A DNA stretch of 64,000 nucleotides, taken from Daucus carota subsp. sativus (taxonomy: Eukaryota; Streptophyta; Magnoliopsida; Apiales; Apiaceae). This document shows positions 13,201 through 27,500 of the stretch, piece by piece (position 1 is the stretch's first letter; each line of letters begins with the position of its first letter). The stretch is from positions 2,319,131-2,383,130 of the forward strand of contig NC_030381.2 of NCBI RefSeq assembly GCF_001625215.2, in the 5' to 3' direction. The notes under the pieces were generated by a model. It was not told where the DNA came from. It searched no databases and saw only the letters and a list, made by a program, of their open reading frames with translations. The translations under genes were made by a program, and so were the position numbers.

Positions 13201-14966
13201 TCAGCGGTTGTGTCATAAACTAAGTTTTCACTTACTACAATGATTTTATTTTAATTCCATGACATTTTTTTTATTATTATTAACATTGTCATCAATTTCT
13301 GAAAGTAAGTGATAGTTTTGTATGTGCTCTTACAATAAGCTTGACTAAATATTGGACATGCTCAGAAGTCAAAAGAGAAGATAAAGATAAGTAAGAATGT
13401 AAAATTTAGTAGTGGGAGAATCTTGCAGAGAATATGCAGGGATTGCCTTACGTGGTCTAAACAATAGACTGAGGGTAGACCTGTAGGTGCACTAGTAAGA
13501 ATATAAACTGTCGTTTACATATATGCTGCAAGCAAAGATACATATGGCCCTTCAAATCTTGTGTAGGAAAAAGGGAGAGGATGACGAAATTTGGTTAGAG
13601 TTACTTGAAACATATATCTAGATGAGTTGGTTCAATATTTATGTGCCTAGCGTAGATAAAGCTGTCACATACACTCTACAGCTGCTACAAGCCTCACAAA
13701 GTAGCGTACAAACCTCTAACAAAAATATTTTATATAGAATAAAAACCTATAAAGGTGGTGCTTACCATTGTAATGTAGTCTTATATCCAAAGTTCTTTTT
13801 GCCAATGGACCTCTGCCTCTGTCTATTGAAAGATGATAAAATTGGGCATAAATTGAAGAAAGTCCTAAATTTAAATAGTGTCGTGATGCCTAAAATGATC
13901 TTGAAAGTATGATAGCTGAACCAAATTCATGATATCAATTGCAAATTATATTTTGAAATTGCATTGGTAAATAAATCATATTCTATATAATTGTAACAAC
14001 TGCATTGCTTTTATGATCTTAGTAGCACTGGTGGACATGGCCCAAACGGAAGTAAAAAATACTTCTAGCTCATAGCATGTAAATTTCTACATGATTAAAA
14101 ATTGAACATTATATTTATTTATTTCTGAATCATCAAATGAGAACTGCAGATACAAGCTTTTTTTTAATACTAATTAACATTGATATATGTCATACACAAA
14201 GTTATAATGAATATACATAAAGTATCTAAAAAGTTCCCTGTACATAGAACGACGTATAAGCTAGTACTAATAATGTTCAAGTTATCATTTGGGTATTTGA
14301 GTAGTGTATCTACCTGCCATCCCTCCACTAGTTATAATTTTCTAAAATCAGTATGGTTCTGTATTAATTATGTTCAGATGGTGTTTTCAGTTATTTTATA
14401 CGATTTTTGACGCATCTGTAGAATTTCCAATGTCTGTCTTGAGCCTTGGGTTTCTATCTTTTGAGTAGAATGTTATTTCTGATTGTTTCAAATAGCACTT
14501 TCTGTATTTATAACAATTTGTGTAATGTTTAGGTTGCAGCTAGTATATTGCAAGATACTGCTATTGGGAAACACTGTGCATCAGACAAGGTATTACTCTT
14601 ATATTTAAATTACCTTATATATCTCTTGCACTGTGTGTGTGTGTGTGTGTATGGTTCTACTACAATACAAACCACTAAAATACAAACTAAATACAAAGCA
14701 ACGCTATTAAGTAGAGTGTGAAGGGTTTTGAGGCCGCTGATGGACCCCGAGGTGGGCCTAGATGGGGCCTAATAGGGCTGTCTGGAGCCTTGTCCAGGTT
14801 CTAGTGGGCTCAGGGTGGATCGAGTGGAAGGGGGGTTGGGCACTAGGTCGGTGAAGTCATATAGGGGGTGGGGGATGACATATAGAGGGTGCGGGATGTC
14901 ATTTAGGGGTGGTTTCTCTTGGTTTGTATTTAGTTGGTATTTTAGTAGTTTGTATTTGAGCAATTG

Positions 14967-15015
<49 letters not shown>

Positions 15016-18000
15016 CAGGGTTCCGGTACAAATTACAAACTTTTTGAGCCTTGATTATTTCAAATGTTATTTTTCTAAATACTTGAAGAACAAATACTAC
15101 TATAATTAAAAATAATTGATTGTTTTTTAGTGTTCAACATCATCTTTGAACAATAGTTAACTTGTGTTGAACAAGTACATAAACAAATTTTGGATGTTAT
15201 GTCTATGGTAAATGTATTATTTAAATAATATTTCATATTTTTATACCCTAGTTGGGTATTGGTGAAGCCGGAAGAATAGTTGAAACATAAATATAATTTT
15301 TTCCAACACATTTGTTTAACACACGATGTTGAACCTCAATTACAAGTGTGTTGAACGCACATACGTAATACCAAAAATTTATGTGTTTTTTAACAAAATG
15401 GTGAAGTTTTTCAATTATTTCCAACATGGATACCTTATGTAAGTAATGATTAATATGTAGGAAAACATTGTAACGATGTAACTTAAAAAGGTTTTTATTT
15501 GATTCGGTACCTACACATACAGAGAGAGAAGTGCTTGATTTATATGCAAGCATTAGCCATGCATATGAACCTACTTAATCTGACTAGTCCAAAGTTGTAA
15601 AAGTATGTATGATCAGCAATCTTCATCAAATAGATCAAATGATCAACTACACAGACTTTTGAGGGTGCGTGCGCACACGGCACACCCAATATCAACTAAA
15701 AAACGGGCTACTAGTATGGAACTGAGCTTTGAAACAGATGTTTTTATCTCACATTGAATTTTATATTGCTTGATTTATAGTTGAGTGGGGCTAGGAGATT
15801 GCGTGATGCTATCGTTCTTGGTTTTCAATTACAAAGAGTCCCTGGAAGAGATATTTCCATTCCAGAGTGGTATGCAAATGCTGAAAGTGAATTTGGTCTC
15901 CGCACTGGATCACAAAATGCTGGAACAAATGGGTCAAGTGTTTTCGAGGACTCGTGAGAAATTTCTTAACTAACTGTTTCTGTAGGCCATCATCAAATTA
16001 TGTGCACTTTGTGTACTTCTATTCATATCTTTGCATGTTTCTTATCGTTCTAGATACATTCAAGACTTTGAGATTCTTCATGGAGATCTTTTGGGTCTCT
16101 CGGACACAATGAGTTTCTTAAAGAGTTTGGCAGAATTAAGTACTTTATACGACTCTGGAAAGAATGCTGAAAAGCGACAAATGAGAGAGCGCATGGCTGC
16201 TGCTGGTCTTTTTAATTGGGAGGTATCTTACATTTGGATTAAATTCTTTTATGTATTTATGAATTTAGTACTATCACGTTTATGCTGAACTACCGGGCTT
16301 AAGACTTCTCTGTCATTCCTATATACTATACTCTTAAATTGAAAAAGCAACTAGAAAAGGTTGGCCTAGTTTTATGTTTTGAAATGTGCACAATATTTCT
16401 GCCTTTTAGGTTCCGCATGTGACCCTTTGGCCTTTCATTCTTTCATTGATGCATTTAGGATTTTATTTGTCGTTGATTATATTTCTGCTAAGTGCTAACA
16501 TCTTTCAGTTATGGTTCATTGTGAATTAGTATTCTGGAGACATCTTTTTCCTAATTCTGATTTTCCTATAGACTTTGAACATTGTAATGGCTAGAGATCT
16601 AGTTCTGTACGTACTTCTGTATGAAAATCAATATTATCAATTCAAGGTCGCTACTTGTAATGCAACATAAGTATGCCCCCTTGCTACTTGTTATATACAC
16701 ATGTTGATGAGTTTTGGGGGCACTATATGCCAATCTTGCTGTTCTGTCAGCAATTTTATCAATCCGTCCTACTAAAAAGCAGGCGGAATCCACGTTCATT
16801 ATGATCGTCATATTTTATGACTTTTATTGTGTAATGAATTTAAGAACATACTTTATCGCACAGGAAGACATCATCGTGGCAAGAGCACCTGGAAGGTTGG
16901 ATGTAGTTGGTGGAATTGCAGACTACTCGGGGAGCCTTGTCTTGCAGGTGAAACTTACTTTTCTTGCGGTTAATAATGGAATTAAAATTTTTAATTTGTC
17001 ATGAAGTTTTGGTGGATCCACTTTAGAAATCAATCAAATGATCAATTAAAACAGTCAATTGGCTGGCAATTTCTTTGTTTTGTTTTTTTTTTTTTTTTTT
17101 GGGGGGGGGGGGGGGGTGTCTCAGACTGGGGAAGGCAGTAGTGCGAAGGAGATACTTGAAATTTTAGAAGATAGTATGACATAATTAACAACGTTTACTA
17201 TACATATTATGCAGATGCCTATTAGAGAAGCTTGCCATGTGGCTGTCCAAATAATTCATCCAAGTAAACAGAGACTTTGGAAGCATGCTCAAGCTCGACG
17301 TCAAGCATCATCGCCAGTGCTACAAATAGTACATTCCAGAGCTCTTCTTGTTCATATTTAGTTGCATAGTTGTTCTCCAAATGCATAAAAATGTTGAATT
17401 TATCATCATATTTGAATTAATTACCATCACTACCTAATAAATCCTTGCATGAGCTTGTATACATTAGAAAAGAAAAACATTTAACAAAAGTTTTGTTTTT
17501 TTGTTGATATCAGTCAAGAGTCATTCTTTTTAGAGCAAGCAATTAGGATGGAACCTCTCAAATCTTGTTTTCTCAAATTTTGGTCAGTAGATAGAAGGAC
17601 AATAGATCATGTTGGCATCATTTTCTTGCGGTTTAGGCCTCCTAGAAGTATTGGTGTGTCTTATTGTATACAAGTTACTCAAAGCTTTGACTAGGAAGTA
17701 CATAAGTGTAGGCATATATGTTTAAATAGTCTTCATTCTTATTGTGTTTCTAATTTTTTACTGTTGGTAATGTTGTTTCTGCTTAAATATTCATACAGGT
17801 ATCATATGGGTCTGAGTTGAGCAACCGTGGTCCAACCTTTGACATGGACCTCTCAGATTTTATGGACGGTGGGCAGCCGATATCATATGAAAAGGCTAAA
17901 GATTACTTTGCTCGAGATCCGTCTCAAAAGTGTGATACTCTTTCGTGTTTGTTTTATCTGATTCCACCATAAGATGCTTTACTAACAAGGTCGCATTGTA

Positions 18001-21000
18001 GATGGGCTGCATATGTCGCGGGAACTATTTTGGTTTTAATGAAAGAACTGGGTGTACGCTTTGAGAATAGCATCAGTATGCTGGTATGACTTGATTTCAT
18101 ATAACTATTAAGGTGCTGTTCTTTCGTAATCCATGCATCTTTCATCTTTTTCATTATAGTGTTACAAATTGCCAAAATTATATTCTTAATGTTGCTTTCT
18201 AACAGAGCAACTGGCTAAAGTGCAATAATTAGTTGTTCATCTAATAATTCCTGCCATTAGGTTGCATCTACAATATTTCCATAATTGATGGTTATAAATT
18301 ATTAAATACAAATTTCGGTTCAAATATGGAATGCACTTAGCTCGATGAACTATCTTTAATGGTTATTTTCGGTTTCCGTTTGTTGTTGATGCTTCACTGG
18401 TACTGGAATCTGGTGATTTAGGACATCCTGCACCATCTGGAGTCATGAATACTTGGAAAATTTTCTGGATTAGTTACTGGAATTCTATGAACCATAAATA
18501 TGTGCTCACTATTTGATGGCAGACACTTGGCTAGACATTATCTCGTATTCATTTTTGGTGTACACAGTTCACTTGGCAGGAAATGTTTCATCAATACCTT
18601 GTTACTGTTAAGTGATTGGAGTGCTTATAATAAATAGCAGAACTTATCGGTCATAAGTGAATTTATTTATTTTTTTGGTCACAAGCGAAATGCATTTTTT
18701 AAATGCCTTTTTTCTTCTTGTTAAATAGGTTTCTTCTGCTGTTCCAGAAGGAAAAGGTGTTTCTTCTTCTGCTTCGATAGAAGTTGCTAGCATGTCTGCT
18801 ATAGCAGCTGCTCATGGTAATCCCACTATTAACTCCATAGATTGTAGCCTTTCGTATATATCCTCCCAAATTATCATAATAGCTTTCAAGCATATCTGAT
18901 AAGAATTCACAAGAAGCATGCATTTCCATTAGCAGAGATATCTGACTTGTAATTTATGACTTTCTTCTCTTCCGGATAATATCTAGCCCTTTTTTACCGT
19001 GAAAATTTTCTACTATTTTGTGATTTAATGTTTATTCCAAATGATAATTATATGCACTAATTTTGCATGTTTATCAATGTTGAAACACTCTCAAATATAA
19101 AAATCTCAGTCAGCAAGGTTTATTCGTAATTATGATGAGAAGTGTTTTAGCATGGACTGAATGAATAGATATTTGATTTGTTTCAATTGTGCAATACAGG
19201 CTTAGACATCAGCCCAAGGGAGCTTGCTGTGCTCTGCCAAAAGGTCTGACATGCGATGGACCATCTAATTAACAATAATGCATTAGTCATTGACATATAA
19301 TTATTTTGTCAAATAACACAATTGTTGTCTTTTTATGTATTTTCGTCCTTTTAATGGTTTATTTATTAACAGGTAGAGAATCATGTTGTTGGAGCTCCAT
19401 GTGGAGTAATGGATCAGATGGCTTCAGCATGTGGTGAAGCCAACAAACTTCTTGCTATGGTTTGTCAGGTATGAGGCTTGAAATGAGATATCTGTATACA
19501 ATGGGGCACAAGAAATTGCTAGTGCAGAATATAGCTTATTGCTAGTGCGATGTCTAAGAAAAAGATTTGATGGTATGAGTTTTGCAGCCAGCTGAAGTAC
19601 TTGGGCTTGTAGATATTCCAAGTCACATACGGTTTTGGGGAATTGATTCGGGATTGAGGCACAGGTATCATAAATATCACAGTTTATCTGGTTATTCCTG
19701 CAATAAGTATTTACACACTTGTAATCTGAATATATTTTATGCACCCCATATTTGGAAATTATGCAGCATTGGAGGTGCAGATTATGGTTCTGTCAGAATA
19801 GGAGCCTTTATGGGGCGAGAAATGATCAAATCTACTGCATCTAACAAGTTAACCAAAGCCCTATCAGTTGCAAATGGTACACATACAGATGAATCGGAGG
19901 AAAGTGCTGAACCACTTGAAGCTGAAAAGTCATTAGAGTACTTATGCAACCTGTCACCTCACAGGTTGTAGGTCTAATTCGACTCAACCAAGTCCTAGTC
20001 CTATTGTAGATGGGGATAGCTGCATGAATCCATTGCCTAGATTTGACTTAAAACAAAAAATTTAAGTAGAGATATGATATTTTCTTGTGTATGGGAAGTA
20101 GAAACATGCAGTTGTCCTGGTCCATTATGATTTCGTATTTTGCGAGAGACCTTGTTTCAGCTATTTCCAGTGTCCCTTTTGTAGCCTAGCAGTGCTTTGC
20201 CTCAATGTATATGTAATAATACAGTTGTTTCTCTTATAGATATGAATCTCATTATGCCAAGATCCTTCCCGAGGCTATTCTTGGTGACGCATTTCTAGAG
20301 AAATACGAAGACCACAATGATCCAGTGACAATCATTGATCGGAAGCGTAACTATGGAGTGAAAGCATCTGCAAAACATCCTATATATGAGAATTTCCGTG
20401 TAAAGGTTAGCAGTGTATTTATTAATCCTCATATATTGTTAATTTATTTATTTTAATGTCTGCATACACTGCCAACTTCTCCTTATCTGATCAATATCAC
20501 TGAATAGTCATTAAAGTCCATGTTCTGAGTAAGCGGTGGACATTTTTGAAGAGCAAAAATTTCTAGATATCGAGAATAGTTTGTAGTTCTTCAAATACGT
20601 CAAGAGTCATGGCTTCAAAAAGAAGATAAAATTAAACCTTCAATAAATTTAAGCAAAAAGATTGTGCTTGACAGTGCAAATTAGGTGCTCTACTTGCTAT
20701 CTGATAGGTGACAGCTCACGGGATAGAAGCCCGCATAAAAACCCTCTATTAAGGCGTCGCCTTGATGTACATTAGACCTTCCCCAGATGTGGTGCCTTGT
20801 GCATCAAGTACAACATGTTAAATAATAAAAATAGTAATAATTGATATATTTGCATAGAAACACCATTATAACCTATGAATAAATATTTGCTTTTTCATAG
20901 AAGTGTCTTTACGATAATAATACAACAAACTTTGGTAACTGACCAGTGAGTGTTAATTGGAAGCGAATGGAAGAAAGCTTACTCTATCCTCTGCAACTTC

Positions 21001-22759
21001 AGCTTGAAATGGGTTGCATATGATTTTTTCTCTATCTTCAGACTTCAGGTCTTATTATATGTACCTATTGATAAACGAGGCAGTAATAAAATCAAAACGG
21101 TAACTGCTGTTCAGCATAGTATATATGTGCTCTTCTGCATCCCTGTTATATTACATCATAGCACTATCTGAGTGCAACAACTTCTAGAAAGATACAATGA
21201 TGTTATTTCAATCTGCAATAACATAAAAATATGTCACTTATTTATTATAGATATGGAAGTTGTTCGGCAAACTCATATTACCTTATATGAAATTAGAACT
21301 TTTGGTACATATAGATCGAGAAATGGTGAATTTTGGATTGATAAAGCATTGTGAATTGATTACTCTTTAATTGTTCTTGGTCTGTCATGTTCTGTTAGGA
21401 AAATAGCAATATATATTTTATGTTATTGTTTTAATAAGTGAAGAGCAATATTTATTGATGTCCAGGCATTTAAAGCACTACTAACATCTGCTGCATCGGA
21501 CGACCAACTCACGGCACTTGGAGAACTGATGTATCAGGTAGGATGCAAGTTTTATAATTAGGAATCCTCATTTTTTTTACTTGTGAAAATATGGTTTCGC
21601 AGTTGGCCAAGTTATCATCTTTTGAAGGATATCAGTTCAGCAATGAATTAAAGTTTTATTAGAATATATACATATGCAAAGTCTTTATAATATCATTAGT
21701 TGGTAAAACTTTAGATTCTGGTTCAATGGCTTCAAATTGATTGTCATCAAATATGTCATACTTGCAAATTTAGAAAAGTTCCCTTGTTTGATTAAGCCTT
21801 ATGTTATGGCTGGTGATAAAGGGTTATACTTCATCTTAACCATTGTTTGCAGTGCCACGATAGTTATAGTGCTTGTGGATTGGGAGCAGATGGTACAGAT
21901 AAGCTGGTCCAGCTGGTGCAAGAAGCCCAGCACTGTAAGTTGTCTAAATCTGGTGACGGGACTCTGTACGGGGCAAAAATTACTGGCGGTGGATCTGGAG
22001 GAACAATTTGTGTCGTCGGTAGGGACTGTCTACGAAGCACCCAACAAATCCTTCAGGTAACTTGCTTGCTAATTTTATGCTTGTGTTTTAGAAATGTAAA
22101 AAACTTTTATCTAGTAGTTCCTATTCAAATTTTTGTTGGCTAGAAGCTAGCATTCTCTTTATGGAAGCTAGAGGCATCTTTCTCTCTATCGAGGCCCAAA
22201 CACTTGACCTTTGGTAAATCGTAATTAAGGACAAGAAATATCCGTTCTCTAAGATAAGCCTTGCAAGTAGAAGCTAGAATTCTGGAATACACGTTTTGTG
22301 TTTTTGTAAAAGGATCGTGGTTATGGTTTCATAAATAACAGTCAACTTGGTCACCTTTTTAAGCTATGAGACTCGACTTCATTATCCTCTTCAAAAAAAT
22401 ATTGGTGCCCTCTTTCTCAAATTAATGAGGTATAATATAGTTTAATGGCCCACTGACTATTTGTCTCTTCTGATCAGAGGGTTGAGAGTACAGCCTTATG
22501 AGGTAAGAAAAACACATGATAAAGGTAAAGGAAAGGCTAAAAGTGAAAAGCATGATGGAGTGAACTAAATGCATCCCTGTTACTTATATGAAGCAATAAT
22601 CTTTATTTAATGGTTCATTTCATTTTCAATGTCCAGATTCAGCAGAAGTACAAGGCTTCCACCGGATATCTACCAGTTGTGTTTGAAGGTTCATCACCTG
22701 GTGCAGGAAAGTTCGGACACTTGAGAATTCGCCGTCGTCTCTCTAAGAAACAGGAGTAA
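7289..22759 (+). CDS. ARA1: L-arabinokinase, 29 exons, 990 aa
   Basis: Phosphorylates free L-arabinose to L-arabinose 1-phosphate for sugar salvage in the cytosol (family knowledge). Exons: 7289-7402, 9721-9828, 9952-10020, 10165-10248, 10340-10416, 10875-10941, 11961-12018, 12121-12188, 12279-12341, 12504-12557, 12649-12751, 12823-12932, 13047-13166, 14533-14589, 15781-15953, 16054-16222, 16864-16947, 17215-17328, 17799-17929, 18002-18083, 18729-18816, 19200-19243, 19373-19468, 19588-19664, 19767-19964, 20240-20405, 21466-21537, 21853-22056, 22637-22759. They join in frame to 991 codons including stop. The N-terminal half is glycosyltransferase-like (GHGFGHATR, residues 27-35). The C-terminal half is a GHMP kinase with PGRLDVVGG (507-515), [10 protein letters not shown] (641-650), MDQ with the likely catalytic Asp693, and GGGSGG (927-932). 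All motifs are intact. The start is the first in-frame ATG downstream of the TATA box. Confidence 0.95.
7416..7790 (+). repeat. Degenerate tandem repeat in arabinokinase intron 1
   Basis: About three units of roughly 100-140 bp share GTTTTAACGGGTGG, GTTAAGATATAATATATGATC and repeated AGTTGTTAAG words (starts near 7416, 7558 and 7672). No coding potential. It fills the first part of the 2.3-kb first intron. Confidence 0.7.
8730..9208. mobile_element. Tourist/PIF-Harbinger-like MITE in arabinokinase intron 1
   Basis: Terminal inverted repeats GGGGTCATTTTGGTTCGTGG (left) and the complement of CCGTGGATCAAACGACCCA (right), with a TTA on both outer sides (8727-8729 and 9209-9211), matching the 3-bp TWA target of Harbinger elements. 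479 bp. The left arm repeats GGAGTAGTATGG...AATCGGGTTAAGGTGGT twice. No transposase. Confidence 0.8.
14663..14958. mobile_element. MITE-like inverted-repeat element with GC-rich core in arabinokinase intron 14
   Basis: Arms of about 35 bp (14663-14697 and 14923-14958; core ACCACTAAAATACAAACTAA) are inverted copies of each other with a few mismatches. The roughly 220-bp interior is strikingly G-rich on the plus strand. The element sits between a (TG)n tract ending at 14651 and a (TA)n tract starting near 14969. An ORF across it is not credible. Superfamily not determined; no clear target duplication because both flanks are simple sequence. Confidence 0.65.
14969..15011. repeat. (TA)n microsatellite, arabinokinase intron 14
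   Basis: About 21 TA units directly after the inverted-repeat element. A (TG)n run at about 14632-14651 lies on its other side. Confidence 0.9.
17083..17116 (+). repeat. T18-G16 homopolymer junction in arabinokinase intron 17
   Basis: Eighteen T directly followed by sixteen G, inside the intron 16948-17214 and about 100 bp before its acceptor. It could be a real slippage-prone tract or an assembly artefact. Confidence 0.85.
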
Positions 22760-23739
22760 TTATACATGGAGAAATACTAAATCAAAGCTCTTAGTGATTA
22801 ATAATTTATCACATCTGGTTCACACTGTTTCAATATCAATGGTCTTGGGAATTGTCAGAACTCAGAAGTGGTAGAAAAATAGTGTAGAATATTACAATCC
22901 TAGGTGGCTAAGAAGATTTGAGATACTTTTAGTGGGTTTTTTTTTTTTTTTTTGTAAAAACTTGCAGAGTTATACATGTTTGTTGTTAGTTAGAAGTCAG
23001 AATATTGTCTTTGATGTGTTGACAAGTGAGAACTCAATAAGAAATTTCTTCTTCTTTTTGTCAAGCTCAGTATGAAATTTCTTGTCAGTCTTACTGTGTC
23101 AAGATGTTGCTATTGCACAATATGAAAATCGACGAATGACCTTCAACAGCTCATCCACTTATCAGATTGACAGTGACTGCATTTTGTAAAATAAAAAAAA
23201 TCATTGATTGTTGGAATGTTAGCTTGCAATATTCTCTTTTCTGTCATAGTGATTGTATTTGACTGGAGCAGGCATTTCTGTCTGTGTTTGTAAATTTCAT
23301 ATGTAGATCATATTTCTCAAATTGAACACAACTCAAATAGTACACAAACATGACTTTAGATTTTTGCGTAAAAAAAGATACAACTACAGTATGAAACTAA
23401 TTAACACAATAGTGTAAATGAAAAAAAAATGTAGAAACTTAGATTGTCTATAGAACTTTAATATGATTTTCTCCAGTCTATACTTAACTAGAACAGTAGA
23501 ACTAACGACAAGATGCACAAGAAACTTGTTTACTGAGTTCAGCGCATTAATGTTTTGCAATATCAGTTGGCTAATTACGGAAATAATTTGGAAGGAATCA
23601 GCATTATTGTGATCTACCTTTCCAATACATAGTTTATGTAACCAATAATAGGTAACTAACAGACTGTAAGGTGCCCAAAGGTTCATCGGAAGAACCTCAA
23701 CGAAGATCTTATTTACTACAGATTGGCATCTAATCTGTT
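22760..23739. other. Convergent 3' spacer between arabinokinase and the AIG2-like gene
   Basis: The two stop codons are 980 bp apart, so both 3' UTRs lie here. Nothing else is supported. A T17 run occurs near 22938-22954, and CAATAAG at 23035 is a possible poly(A) signal for the arabinokinase. Confidence 0.6.
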
Positions 23740-26700
23740 TCAGGGAGTTTTCTTTTTGTCCTGCTGATAGAAGGATTCATAGGCTTCTACTCTTGGCTTT
23801 GCTTCAGGATGTTCTAGTTCTTGCGCAAAACCCATGGTCATCTTCACAAAATCTTTCATGTGTACTTTTTTCCATTCCTAAGGCAAACACAAAAACAACA
23901 CAAAATGAATGGAAAATTCATTGTGCGTGGGAAGTGGAAACACTGTTGTAAAGGAAAGACGTACTGAAGCAACAGTATGAAATGACCTGAATAAACGAGT
24001 AAGAACTTGAGGAAAAAAAAGTATCCATTTTAAAATAATAATAAAAATAGGGTGGATCCACACTTCTCATCTCCTAAAATCAGCTATCAGAAAGAGAGAC
24101 ATTACAACAAAATTCAGCCAAGAAGACAATACAGGCAGCGAATCAGCTGTATAACGAAGCCTTGATAAGGAGAAAGGTTGAAGGTTTACCTCAAGATCCC
24201 ACTCTCCATATAAGGCTGGATCAGTACTGTTGCGCCAAACATATGCGAATACTTTTAGCTTTTCAGAAGTATCCTGCAGAAGCCATCAGGAACTAATTAT
24301 TTCGCATCTTCCAGACTCACAGTAAGGGCCAAGAACACGCCAACGAAGCAAAAAAAACAATCCAATAAGTACGAGTCTGTTTCAGTAATTATGTATCTTC
24401 TCATGCATGATGATTATTTAACACTGGTTACTACAGTGTGTATAATTTTAACTGTTTTAAGAGTTATATAGAACTTTTCTCTATATAGTGAAATGTGTTA
24501 CATAATAACTTCAAACTTCAACAATTCATTGTTTACATTTTCTAATCCTCAGTATTTCTACTCGCCTTCTGTTTGATTACCCTGATAAAGATATGGGTAC
24601 AAACATAGGTATACGTGACCTTAGGCTTACTGCTACATGACCCACACACTTTGGTACGTGAAAATGTAAATCACATAGTCTTTCACATCCCCTTCAATAT
24701 AGTCACGAACTAAATTAACGGGGGTGTATTCGATTGGGATTTTAATGGATTGTTTTTAGTCTATGGATTTTAATGGATTGTATGTGATTTTGATTTTGTG
24801 CGAAATACCTCAAGATTTTAATGGATTTCAAACAATCTCAATCGAATACCCTCAGATTTCATGAACGAAAAAAAATACTAAACAATCCAAAAATCCATCA
24901 TTTCAAAAAACTTAAATTACACTGAAGAATGCCACAAAATCCATCATTTTATGAAATCCAAAAAAATCCATCAGCATTTCAATACGATCAGATTTTAATG
25001 GATTCTAAACAATCCCAATTGAATACCATCGGATTTTAAAACATAATTTAAAATCCCAATTGAATACCTCTAGATTTTGTAGCATAATTTAAAATCCCAA
25101 TTAAATACCTCAAGATTTTAATGGATTTCAAACAATCTCAAACGAATACCCTCGGATTTCATGAATGAAAAAAAATGCTTAAAATCCCAATCCAATACAC
25201 CCCTCCTAATGTCTAACTTTAACTTGTATACTTTCACAAAGAGGATTATAATACTTTCAGTGAAACTTCTAATGTTCTACAAAAATTCCACTTTATGTGC
25301 AAGGGTCACAAAAGTAACTGAGATAATTATTGTGCCTACCGACAGCGTGACATCAACGGTCTGCCTTTCGTACTCAACGTCCTCAAATGCATCTAGAACA
25401 AGTAGTTCAGGATCTGTGATCTCTGAGAGAACCTGTAGGGAGCACTTACAGTTAACATATGATCAAATTGTAGGCATTATAAATGTAAATCCCCAACTGA
25501 TCACAAAGGTTTACAAAGGCAAAAAACAATTTTAAAACTACTTTTACTATGTACAAATATTGCCCACCTAACCCTTGATTTCTAACATTATGGTCATGTT
25601 TGGCTTACCTTATTTTTAAGAAGCAAGTAACTTATTTCACAAAATATTACAGAAATGTGTATTTTTTATGAAAATAAGAGACTTATTTCTGCTAATAAGG
25701 AATGTTAAACACCTATTAGATACCTAGTTCTAAGAAATATTATATAAATGTTAATTTTTTTACTGGAACAGGTCAGTATATTTATTAAAAAAGTCAAGCC
25801 AAACACGTCCTATATAATAAAGGATTATATTAATTATTTTGACATTCAACTGTTGCAAGTTCTTTAATAATAATATTATATAAAATGACGTCCTGCATTT
25901 TATTTGCTTCTATCCTCATCAGAAACTGAGGCAACGAAATTCCCAGACAAAGTTGCAACTTACAGTTTGGTATGCACTACGAGAGACAATGTGCTTTATA
26001 AAAACTCCTGCTTACGAAGATTCAGTTATTAAACTAACAGGTAATGTCAAAATTTTAATATTGGATATGGTCAGGGCACATATTTAACGCCATGACGCAA
26101 ACCTTAGCAGGCAAGTCAGTAAAAAAATTAGACTGTTTATAATAAGAGAATTCTCAAGCAGAACTAAAGAATAAAAAATTTTCAACTTGTGAATCTTTTC
26201 CAAATTTAAATGTACTTTACCAGTTTCATCATACTCCCTCCGTCCCCCTGAATTGTTTATGTACACTGTTTGCACACATTTTGAGGATCGTATAAAGTAT
26301 AGTTTCATAACTTTTTTTTAAAATTTTCTTTTTTTGAATAAAAGTTTAAACATCAAACTTTTATTCAGAGAAAAAAAAATTAAAAAATATATTAGGGAAC
26401 TATACTTTAAATGAGCGTGGAAAAATGTGCCAAAAAGTAACGTAAAGAAATGAGGGGGACAGAGGGAGTATCACAATATGGACAAATATTAATATTTTCT
26501 GACAATTATATCAAACCATTCATGCCTAGGGATTACACGACTTTATGAAAGCATGAAAAAATATGGAAACTATACAGGGGCTATATTATTGATACTATAC
26601 AGGCAATAAGTTGGATTTTGAACAAACCTTCCCAGTAACTTTCTTATCCGCAACAGGTAGAATCGCAGGATACACTCGCTCTTTAATGCTAAACCTATGA

Positions 26701-27462
26701 CTAAAAGGAAGAAAGTCACTACAGATATATAAAAAACAAAGACGCTAATACTGATACTGTGTTAGAAAAAAAATCAAAAACTTATATGGGACAAAGGGAA
26801 AAGAATCAATATTCGGACTGTCATCGAAAGAGTGAGTTTGTACAACATCAAATATTTTATGAATATCCTCTGCACCCCATCAATAAAGTTGCAAGCCCGA
26901 TTCTAGTAAGAACCAATTCTTCTCCAAATACTCCCTCTGGTCCAAAATGTAAGCCAGCTTGACTTTTTGAACACATCTCAACCATTTTACTATGTAGCTA
27001 AAATTTAATATTTTCAAATTTTTAATAGAAATATGTAGGCTAAATTTTATTTTAGAAAAGAAAATTATTCAATTTTACTATATAATCAAAGCATGTGCAA
27101 AAACTCAAGCGACTTACATTATGGGCCAAGAGAAATAAAGTTTCCATTTACAATGAAACCTCTACAAATGAATAGCCCGAGGACTCGGGACCAAAAACTT
27201 TTATGCTGATAAAAAAATATGCTCTTCCTTCCAGGGAATTTTATTAATTTGGCGAGATAAGATTAACACAGATACACTCTCCTAAAAATATTGGCACCGG
27301 GAAAAAGTATTAATTTGATGAGAGCTATTCACGTATGAAGATTGATTCTATAACTGATCAAACAGTAAATTTCGAATACCCATAATCACATACAAAAACT
27401 AAGTAAAAAAGATAATTAAAAACAGGAATGCCACACAATAATCAAGATTATATGAGAGACAG

Positions 27463-27500
<38 letters not shown>

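Noticed and set aside
14815..15054. 79-codon frame ending in a Tyr-Ile run
   Set aside because: It reads through the G-rich MITE core and the (TA)n microsatellite.
15248..15553. 101-codon minus-strand frame in arabinokinase intron 14
   Set aside because: No recognisable domain, antisense to an intron, and composition typical of random AT-rich DNA.
23384..23686. 100-codon minus-strand frame between the arabinokinase and AIG2-like genes
   Set aside because: It lies in the probable 3' UTR of the AIG2-like gene, has no family similarity and no good start context.
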